Assembly: GCA_010015655.1 (NCBI GenBank)
Contig: ML976667.1
Span: 499,941-563,940, forward strand
Length of the DNA stretch: 64,000 nt
Reading direction: 5' to 3'
Source of the DNA: Bimuria novae-zelandiae CBS 107.79
Taxonomy: Eukaryota; Ascomycota; Dothideomycetes; Pleosporales; Didymosphaeriaceae
Both the position numbers and the translations under genes were made by a program. This document shows positions 56,119 through 64,000 of this stretch, one piece after another. The notes beneath the pieces were generated by a model. It was given only the letters and a program-made list of their open reading frames with translations. It had not been told where the DNA came from and did no database searches. How positions within the stretch are numbered: position 1 is the stretch's first letter; the number at the start of each line of letters is the position of its first letter.

Positions 56119-56621
56119 ATGACGCCGCTAATCTCCTTCGCGGCCCTCCGCACCCCTGAAGGGCGCTCCTCCCTGCTCAACTCCAACTCAAGCACGTGGA
56201 GCTTCAAATCCAGGGCGGCCTACCTCGGCCTCGCGCACTCCCTCTGCGGTAACTACACCCGTTTTACCTCGCCCCAGGTAAAAGCCTTCGTGCACGAACT
56301 TCAACGCACAGCCTTCGACTTCGTTTCCCTCATAGGAATTCATAATGTCCCCCATAGTACACTAACCGCTCGCCTCAAGAACGAGGAGGCTTTCATCGAC
56401 ATTGCGCGCACGATTGCGCACGAGTACGGGCCGTTGCTGCGGGGTATTACGGAGAGGGAGCATCTCTATCGTCCCCCAGAAACCAGAGGATATGTAGAGT
56501 TGTACTAGGATAAGCCGGATGATGCAGAGTGTTGAATCTCCCGTTTACGAATGTTGTCTGCCGACAAGGCTTACTGACGTCGTTGTAGGATCCAATTTTT
56601 GATAAGATGGTGGTTGATTAG
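56119..56621 (+). CDS. Small hypothetical protein
   Basis: The frame MTPLISFAALRTPEGRSSLL is open from 56119 to 56508 (129 residues). A possible intron 56494-56588 (GTAGAG to TTGTAG) would instead add a short second exon ending DPIFDKMVVD, giving 135 residues. The region FTSPQVKAFVHELQRTAFDFVSLIGIH and EEAFIDIARTIAHEYGPLLRGITEREHLYRP looks like real helical protein. I do not recognise the family. It could also be the 5' end of the next open region. Confidence 0.5.
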
Positions 56622-56671
56622 ACTGGCGTTTTCGCGTTGCATGGAGTTGCGAAGGGCTTCGCGAGGTTACA

Positions 56672-58074
56672 TTGTCAAGAAACGGAAGACGTTGTCAAGC
56701 GGTCTTAGGTGAAAGGGAGACAAAGAAGGCTAGAAGATATATTGTGGAAAGCGACAGCGAGAGCGATGCTGACAGCGACGATATCCCGCTTATTACGAGG
56801 AGACCGCTGGTTCGAGCAAGAAGGGATGCTGATCCTGAAGCCGACTACAAGCCCAGTGACGAGGGGAGCACAGTATCGGACGAAGATGGCGATCGAGCAT
56901 CGCGCTCCAGGAGCGGTTCCACGTTCTCCGATCTGGTGGGAGAATATGCCTTCGGTTTTGGTAGCTTCGAGCGAGAGGAGTGCGTACCGAAACTACTTCG
57001 CAACCTCAACTTCATGCCCGAATACCAAGAAAAGCTGGAAGATCTGGGAAAGGGTCCGATTGAGAAGTCACACTTCGGTGGGGAATCTGGCCGGATGAAC
57101 ACAATGAAAACTCCCTGTCAAAACGCAAGTCGAATAAGGCCCCTGGAGACGGAGGTTATTAGCAATAACTTTGCTGACCTACCCATACGATCTCCTCGGA
57201 CCGGGCACCTCACCACGCCTCGGGAACCGCCGAAACCCAGCAGCGACGAGCCAGGACGCTTCACCAAACGTCCTGCCTTCCACAAGGCCCCTCTTCCACA
57301 GCGCTCCCGAGCCCCAGTACTCCCGACCCCCAACAGCGAACATCCATTGCCCTGCACCAAACTCCCTTCGTCACGCATGAGCCTCTTACTAGCGCACGAC
57401 GAAGACGCTGCGCCGCCGACCCCAGACAGCGAACCTCCACCGCCCTGCGCCGAAGTTCATCTTTTACACATGAGCCCCTTACCAGAGCCCGAGGAAGCCT
57501 CTACACCCCCGACCCCCGACAGCGCCGAATTTCCCGCCTTCCACACAAGCCCCTCTCCACAACACGAAGCAGACGCCCCACCGCCAACGCCCGAAAGCTC
57601 CGCCGCAGCACCCAGCCCCTCCCTTCGCGCCTCCCCCCTTCCACATTGCTGTCAGCCCCCTATACCACCCCCATCAACAAACTCAACAAGCCCACAACCT
57701 CCGCGCCGCTCTCAGCGCCGCCTTCCTCGTCTTCCTCCAAACCCACGCCTCAGGCACCGCCTCCCCCCCTAACCACAACCCCCTTCCTCACCCTCCTGCG
57801 CACCTCCTACCCCACCCAGTCCGCCCGCCTCTTCACCAGCTTCGCCTCCTCCTGGCTGCGCGTCCTTTCTTCATTCGAGGTCTTTACGCGCATAATATCC
57901 GCGTGGACTACCTTCAGAAGTACCACGGGGTATCTCGGTCTACTAGGCGCGTTCTTCGAATGGGTAGGGGAGAGGGATGAGGAGGAGCAATTTACAGCGT
58001 TAAGGGCGAGGGCGAGGTTCAGAGAGGATGTTATGCAGGCGGGGTGGGTGTTGAAAGGGGTAAAGGAGGGGTAG
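56672..58074 (+). CDS. Hypothetical acidic/proline-rich protein, gene model unresolved
   Basis: Two long overlapping frames. The first (open from about 56618, no clear ATG near its start, to 57772) begins with an acidic Ser/Asp stretch (ESDSESDADSDDIPLI), then DLVGEYAFGFGSFEREE and LNFMPEYQEKLEDLGKG, then four imperfect repeats around PPTPDS. The second (57646-58074) contains what looks like the genuine C-terminal domain: FLTLLRTSYPTQSARLFTSF, then FEVFTRIISAWTTFRSTTGYLGLLGAFFEWVGERDEEEQF. I found no convincing intron linking them, so either an unusual splice, a frameshift or a sequencing error in the repeat is possible. The function is unknown. The 58075-58488 stretch beyond holds nothing I can support. 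Confidence 0.45.
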
Positions 58075-58488
58075 GAATGGCGAGGGTGGTGGCGAGGGAT
58101 GTGGCGATGGTGTTGGCAGAGTGTACGAGGGATGAGGCGATAGAGGGGTGGGTCGCGGAGAAGTTGGAAGGCGTGGTTGGTGAGGTGTGCGGGCGGGTGG
58201 GCGCTGGGAATCTAGATAGGCATGAATAATAGTCGGTGATACACGGCCGACGTATAGGCCATGTCAGCCTTTGACATGTCAAGTTCGTTTTTGTAAGCGT
58301 TGGTTTGGACAATGTATGTATTCTTCTGTAAAGTTGCATAGTTACTCAATCCTTTCTCGTCTGTATCGCCGATACAAACGAAACCCCAATTCTAACGCCT
58401 CCAATGCATCATTTATCAACTTATCAAGACCTGGAGGAACTTTGAAGTAACATATTCCCGAATTACAGGCTTTCTTAGGCTGGCCACT

Positions 58489-60173
58489 CTACGCCCAGAA
58501 CTCACCAGCCAACCACCTCGTCAGCATGTCAGCGGACGCCTCCGGCTGGTCGTAGGGGACCATGTGGCCACCAGCGTGCAGCCTCATGAAGGTGAAGTTG
58601 CCGCTCGACTTGACCTGACCAATCTTCTTGCCGTCACCGCCGAGCTTGAGGTCCTGGAGCTCAGCCTTGGCGTAGTCCTTCTGGCCGGGCCACTCAAGAG
58701 CCTCAGTCCACGCCTTGTTGCCGAGCCAGTTGCAGATGTAGTCGGCATCACCAGCGTAGATGAGAACGGGAATCTGCTCAAGGAGACCCGGAACGACGCG
58801 GTGGTAGGGCTTCATCCAGTCACCCTGGAGCAGGAAGTCGCGGTTGATGTTGAAGTTGCAGCTGTCGTATGAGTTGACCTCGGCACCGACGGCCTTCATA
58901 ACTTCTTTCTTGTTGAGATAGCTGCTGATCCAATCGATCTCATCGTAGCAAAGGTCGTTGTCACCGCAAGGACGGCGGACATCGTAGACGTTCTGGCCAG
59001 TGCGCTGGTAGGGGCCAATCATAGCGTTGTTGCAGTAGATGGAAGCGGGCACACAACTCCAGACAGACTCGGAGCTATAGCAGTTCTCAATGAGGCTGGC
59101 GCAGCGCGGGTAGGCGTTATCCATAGCCTTGCACTGGCTTTCCTCGAGAACAGCGGGCCAGCCACCCTCACCACAAGCCATGGGGCGGTAGTACTCGTAT
59201 TGAGTCAGACCATCGGTGAGACCGTTTCCGATAAGGACGGACTTGAGGTTGATGTTGCGCTTCTTGTGGGAAAGAATCTCGGAAGCAAAGACGGGGATGT
59301 AGTGGCCGGCGTAGGACTCTCCGGAGATGTGGAAGCCCTGCTTCGAGTACTCGGGGAACTGCTTGAAGAAGAGGGTGAGCAGGGCGTAGATGTCTTTGCC
59401 CGCAGCGACCGTGTTGCTGACGGAGCCGCTGCTATAGGAGTAGCCGACATTGACGGGCTGATCGATGAAGATGACGGAGGCATTGGCGTTCCAGGCGAAC
59501 TCGTTGTATTTAACCTTGCCATTCTTTTGGACTGATGAGGGGCCGAGCTCCATGAAGAGACCCATGAGTGACGAGCACCCAGGGCCACCGTTGAGCCAGA
59601 GCACGACAGGGTCGTTCTCGGGATCGTTGCGCGATTCGAAGAACCCTTTCAAGCATTAGCATGCATGCGCAAGATGGACTGGCCAGGAAGGTACTCACAA
59701 TAGAAGAGGTGCTTGTCTTCCTCCTCGTCATCCAGGTAGCCGCTGTACTGCTTGACCTTGTCTACGCCCAACACGCCCGGGTCGACCGTCTTCACACGCA
59801 GATTGAAGTTCTCGAGCTTGCCGTCGATCTCGCGCTCCTTCTCGCCCTGCGCGTTCTCGATCCACACGTTCTGGACGTCGGCGCCCTTGACGATGTGGTC
59901 CCACTCGCTGTCCTCTCGGCGCGTGTGCGGCTTCGGCATGGAAAAGAAGGAAGCCTTGTCGAATGCCTCTGGGAACATGAGTGCTACCTCGTCCCAGACG
60001 CGACGGGCCTCACCGGTGAGCGACTTGAGCGACTCCTCCAGGTTCTGGAGCGGCTTTGTCCATGAGTCTGTGTTGATGTGCTTCAGCTGCTCGGGCAGCT
60101 TCAAGACCTGCTGCTGCGGAGCGACAGCGGCGGAGGCAGCTCCAACGAGGAGCGCGGAAGCAGCAACCTTCAT
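58489..60173 (-). CDS. cpyA: Vacuolar carboxypeptidase Y (serine carboxypeptidase S10)
   Basis: Two exons, 59699-60173 and 58489-59645, with intron 59646-59698; 543 residues. A signal peptide ([15 protein letters not shown]) is followed by a propeptide of about 120 residues, then [29 protein letters not shown], where the splice site falls inside the conserved YWFFESR motif. The S10 catalytic triad is visible: Ser in [16 protein letters not shown], Asp in [14 protein letters not shown] and His in [17 protein letters not shown]. The oxyanion-side motif [16 protein letters not shown] is intact. The enzyme removes C-terminal residues from peptides in the vacuole. The length fits the Aspergillus CpyA group. 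Confidence 0.96.
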
Positions 60174-60796
60174 GGTGGCCAACGAGTGCGAGAGCTTCCC
60201 GAGCTCAGGCGATGAGATGCGGGTAGGTGATAAAGACTAGGCAATAGACGCTGGGAGAGAAGAAAGACGATGGGTTGATAAAGCAAACAGCGGAGAGCTG
60301 ATGGAAGACGGGATGAGGGAAGGAGCTCTGGGGGCGATACGCGCGTGGAGATGCACCGTCGCCGTCTCCAGGCAACGGACCGGATGACGCAGCTTATCGG
60401 GTGGCTGGAGCTCCTTGCCTGATGCGCTAAGGGCCTATCACGAGGGCCTCCGCGTTTCGAGCACTGATCCCCGCGGAAGGTTGACCGAGGCCGCCTCATT
60501 CAGTGCCAGTGCATAGATTATAGCTGTCCGCCGTCGTGTGCTGGCGGCGATGGTCATCTCTGGACGTAGACCAGTTGAAGTCCACATTTCCATGTGCTCG
60601 TGGGCCGTACCTGCCGCATGTATCTGCAGTCGCCGAAAGAGGACTAGCGGCTTGGCTGCTTAGCCCTGTCCGCGGTTGGTGATTCATTCTGAGCAATTCC
60701 CCAACCACGGATCCTGCGAATTTGCTTGAATAAATTTTTGGCAACAGCAACCTTCCGCAGATCTTACACCACTGCAAGCACTTCAAATCGGACATC
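60174..60796. other. Divergent promoter region of cpyA and SDO1
   Basis: 623 bp between two divergent start codons. A pyrimidine-rich stretch on the cpyA side (60240-60330) is typical of fungal promoters. No gene or repeat. Confidence 0.5.
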
Positions 60797-61740
60797 ATGC
60801 CTATAAATCAACCTTCGAATCAAATCAAGCTCACCAATGTTACCTTGGTGCGCATGCGGAAAGGTCCAAACGATGCCCCGCTACACCCCGCACCAAACAA
60901 GACTGACGGCATACAGGCAAGAAACGCTTCGAAATCGCATGCTACAAGAACAAGATCCAAGACTGGAAGAACAAGATCGAGAAAGATTTGGACAACGTCA
61001 TCCAGATCGAGGGTGTGTACCTGAACGTGAGCAAGGGCCAGCGAGCCTCCAAAGCCGATCTCGAGAAAGCGTGGCCAGGAAAGACGAACAAGGAGATCGT
61101 GGAAGACATTTTGGAACACGGCGAATACCAGGTCGGCGAGAAAGAACGCGGCGCGGAGCTTGAACGGATCAAGCACGAAGTCATCAACATCGTCGCCTCG
61201 AAGCTCGTCGAGCCCAAATCGAAGCGCGTCTACACGACTGGCTTGATCGAGAAGTCGTTAGACCAGCTGAGCCAACAGTACTCTGGCCAACAACAGGGTG
61301 AAAAGGACGCGGCAGAGGATAAAGAGAAGGCACTTCCCAAGTGGAGAGGCGTGGTGGCAACCAAGGACGCGAAATCACAGGCCAATCATGCCATCAAGTG
61401 CCTCATGGCCCACCAACCCATACCGGTCACCCGCATCCAAATGAGGCTCCGCATCATCTGTCCCACTGCGATCACCAAGCAGACAGTAAAGTCGGCAGCA
61501 AAAGAAGAGAAAGGCAAGGGAGCGGTCGGTGAAGAACAGCAGGCTCCTAAATCTGTGAAGGAGACGCTACTCAGCTACGTGGAAATTGTGGAGACTGAAG
61601 AGACCACGGGATCTGAATGGGAAGCCGTTGGCCTAGTCGAGCCAGGGAACTACAAGCACCTGAACGACTTCATCGAGAGCCAGACGAAGGGTCGCGGCCG
61701 GGTAGAGGTGCTGGATCAGTCTGTCGGTGTCGACGTCTGA
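60797..61740 (+). CDS. SDO1: Ribosome maturation protein SBDS/Sdo1
   Basis: Two exons, 60797-60863 and 60917-61740, with intron 60864-60916 (a GTCCAA donor, weak but GT-AG); 296 residues. It starts MPINQPSNQIKLTNVTLVRM and, after splicing, RKGKKRFEIACYKNKIQDW. Further family motifs are YLNVSKGQRASKADLEKAW, TNKEIVEDILEHGEYQVGEKER, KHEVINIVASKLVEP and MAHQPIPVTRIQMRLRII. The protein works with the GTPase Efl1 to release eIF6 (Tif6) from 60S subunits. An inserted Lys/Gln-rich segment (QQQGEKDAAEDKEKALPKW) and another near KEEKGKGAVGEEQQAP lengthen it relative to yeast Sdo1 (about 250 residues). Confidence 0.95.
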
Positions 61741-62984
61741 GTGGACGGCTTAAATCGAAACGAATTCATTGCGTTGGTCTCCAATCAGCAGCGCAAAACG
61801 TCGAAGGATTCGAGCTTCCAGCACGGCTCAATAATAGCGCAACACAACGGCGCCGGATCACCCGTATCCAAGCGCAGTCGGCCGTACTCCCCCCGCGCCT
61901 GCCGCACAATGGCTCATATATTCCACATCGCAGACGCAATATATGCAGCTCGACCTGACACTGCGGCCAGCACAGCAGGCGTTCGTGTGAGCGACCTGGG
62001 AAGGCGCGTCCGGACCTTCACATACAGTACGCAACGACACAGACATGAATTACCTCGATTAATTCCATGTCTCTTCCTGCCTTATCCCTTATCTTCTTGT
62101 GCAGTTCGCATCATGTTCTTCTGTTACGTATGCCGCACTCTACCTCCATTGCATCCACTCCCTCCCCACACCAACCACCCCCACGCCATCCCTATAATTA
62201 CCCTTGCTCATCACAACCCACTCGACTTGTTCCACGACTTCGTACATTACTTCTATGCAGATTAAGCGCTGCGTCTTCCATGGGTGGATCGCAGCCACTC
62301 ATCGCATGACAGGTGGTGAGGCAGACAGGGAGCTGCAGGGCTAGCGCGATGCAGCTTCTCAATTTACGTTCGACCGCGGAGAGTAATTGCGACTTTGATA
62401 TTTTTCGCGCACACGCGAGCGCTACATGGTGCTGTATCGTAAGGCCCACTTAAGTCTATTCCCGAGGCTCCGACCTGCACAATGTGTGGGTTGGAACTCC
62501 GGTGCGGAACTTTGCGACTGAAATGCCGCCTGCTTCAATGAGGCTACATCCTATCCTGCTGCAAGGTTTTATGTTCTAAGATCACTGCTTCAGCGTGGTG
62601 TGAGACTGTTGAGCGCTTGCGGTGAGACCAAATAGTGTGTAATAATAGATTGGAGAGTCATTGCAAACGTATCCAAGTACATCAATGCTCTCCCTATGAG
62701 CATTACCCGTCAAGTCATAATAGTGTATCTCCCATCTCGTATTTCGTGGAGTCGTAAAGTCGTTAGTCATATCCTGTAAATGCGTGATCCAGGAAAAAAA
62801 ATGAAGAAGAAGGCAAATGGAACATCGACATGCAACGAGACCGGCCTGAACGCCGAAGGAGAAGAAAGCATCGTCCACTATCCATCATGCCCAAACTCCA
62901 TGTCATCTTACCATCGCCATATCCCATGCACTCAATGCAATGCAGCCCTATCTTGACAATCGCATCTTCCGCTCTTGGAGCTCT
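61741..62984. other. Intergenic spacer
   Basis: About 1.2 kb between the SDO1 stop and the next gene's stop. Short open frames lack motifs; no RNA gene or repeat is evident. Confidence 0.5.
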
Positions 62985-63647
62985 TCAGTCCCACCATCGC
63001 CTTCCTACTCTTCCGTTGCCACTCAATATCCCAAGGACCTCTGCGCTACTCGTCTTGAATCCCCAGATCCGCTCGATTGGCTCGGCGATCATGGTCCAGT
63101 CGAATCCCCGGATATCATACATATCCAGCACCACGCGCACCAGCCAAGGGTCATACATTGGCACAGTCGGGTCCTGATACATGGACAGCGCCAGTGACGA
63201 CGACAGGATCTCTGGTGGCGGAGGCATAATGTCGGGCGTCGTGTTTACATTCGCCGGCCGCGGCTTGCGCTGCCTACGCGTCGCCGCTGGGGTGGGTGCC
63301 GGCGACGGTGCGCGTGGGGACCCAGAGAACAGACCGAAGGCTTCGGCTTCGCCGTCCGAGAGTGGCGAGCTCGCGTCGGACGAGGATACCCTGGACAGCA
63401 TACTCTCGTCGCTCATCTTGGTGTGCAAGACAACGCGATGGCGGGAAGCTATAGCGTGGCCTGCGGCGCCGAGCGCATCGTACCGGGGAAAAGGGGTCGA
63501 GATTGCGCTCGTAGACTTGGAGTACGGCGAGTCGTCGATGGGCGTCACGGAGATGCGGGACGAGGGCGAGTCGAAGGACTGCGAGCGGTGGATGCGGATC
63601 TTCGGCGAAGGCGTGCGCGGCGGGAGAGTACACCGTGTCGCCATCAT
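62985..63647 (-). CDS. Hypothetical protein
   Basis: Single exon of 220 residues from the ATG complement at 63647 (MMATRCTLPPRTPSPKIRIH). The first 140 residues are Ser/Pro/Arg-rich and probably disordered. The C-terminal 60 residues look conserved and folded: SLALSMYQDPTVPMYDPWLV, then RVVLDMYDIRGFDWTMIAEPIERIWGFKTSSAEVLGIL. I do not recognise the family; the small compact C-terminal domain with many aromatic residues suggests a real gene. Confidence 0.65.
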   Translation of the reverse strand: MMATRCTLPPRTPSPKIRIHRSQSFDSPSSRISVTPIDDSPYSKSTSAISTPFPRYDALGAAGHAIASRHRVVLHTKMSDESMLSRVSSSDASSPLSDGEAEAFGLFSGSPRAPSPAPTPAATRRQRKPRPANVNTTPDIMPPPPEILSSSLALSMYQDPTVPMYDPWLVRVVLDMYDIRGFDWTMIAEPIERIWGFKTSSAEVLGILSGNGRVGRRWWD

Positions 63648-64000
63648 GGTCCAGGCTCTCCCCAAATTTTATATATGCGGAATTCAAGGGAAAAGCCTAA
63701 TGCCCCGAAGTGCTGTCAAATGCTTACACACGGAGACCGCTTCCCCGTCTGAAGAGGTAATTGCGATGTCAATTGATATTACGCGCAGGCATGAAACGAC
63801 GAGGCGACACAGGAATGAAGATGGGGCCCCAGGGGTTTGATATCGGCTTCAGTGGGTCGGCATTGTGGTTTAAATGGGGCGGACGTTGCCTGCGCTGGCC
63901 CTGCATGCAGCATCCTGTGGCATGGGGTAGCCGCCACGGGGGTTGTTGTACTACGGGATCGGGCTGTTGGCGGAAATTGAAGGGTGGGTGGGTCTGCGGG
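63648..64000. other. Window-end spacer
   Basis: Upstream of the last gene; nothing recognised. Confidence 0.5.

Noticed and set aside
61741..62265. 174-codon frame after SDO1
   Set aside because: It begins right after the SDO1 stop, shows no motif and looks like untranslated or intergenic sequence.
63181..63840. 219-codon plus-strand frame at the window end
   Set aside because: Antisense to the hypothetical gene at 62985-63647, whose C-terminus looks more like folded protein.

Overview
The window is nuclear DNA of a filamentous ascomycete (Pezizomycotina, most likely a Dothideomycete). Short GT-AG introns of about 45-75 bp interrupt most genes. The gene set includes a HET-domain protein, an ECM11-domain protein, a GPR1/FUN34/YaaH transporter, a Zn2Cys6 regulator, a vacuolar carboxypeptidase and SBDS/Sdo1. 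The transposon block carries heavy C-to-T and G-to-A mutation that turns CAG, CAA and TGG codons into TAG and TAA, as expected of repeat-induced point mutation (RIP). The exact species is not determinable from what I can see.

Layout. Positions 1 to about 17,220 are a transposon graveyard without intact genes. The host of the nest is a Fot1/pogo-type DNA transposon on the minus strand, starting at 14899 and reading down to the window edge. Three later insertions cut it into four pieces: a complete Ty3/gypsy chromovirus (381-7266, target duplication GAGAT), a roughly 0.9 kb unclassified element (7445-8345, 16-bp duplication) and a complete Ty1/copia element (9360-14774, target duplication CCTCT). 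Removing the insertions rejoins the transposase in frame at all three junctions. Next to this lies a piggyBac-like transposase fossil (15090-16985) bounded by a perfect 41-bp inverted repeat. The gypsy element also holds a decayed, apparently intron-bearing gene on its opposite strand (806-1457), the most unusual thing in the window.

The gene-rich part starts abruptly after 17,220. In order: HET-domain gene, ankyrin-like protein, bestrophin-like channel, F-box-like protein, GPR1/FUN34/YaaH transporter, a 330-bp MITE in an otherwise empty spacer, RanBP2-type zinc-finger protein, degenerate tandem repeats, GH47 alpha-mannosidase, orotate phosphoribosyltransferase (divergent from TIM23), a small unknown protein, ECM11-domain protein (divergent from an F-box protein), nitronate monooxygenase (divergent from a HPPK-DHPS folate enzyme), GH31 alpha-glucosidase (divergent from an MFS permease, followed by a Zn2Cys6 regulator), a broken PaxB-like membrane protein gene, two poorly defined genes, carboxypeptidase Y, SBDS/Sdo1 and a final hypothetical protein.

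Most genes are unrelated housekeeping or accessory functions. The only grouping that looks functional is GH31 glucosidase, MFS permease and Zn2Cys6 regulator, which may be a small uptake and utilisation module. All exon boundaries were inferred by eye from frame continuity, splice consensus and family resemblance; the exon sums are divisible by three wherever a full model is given.
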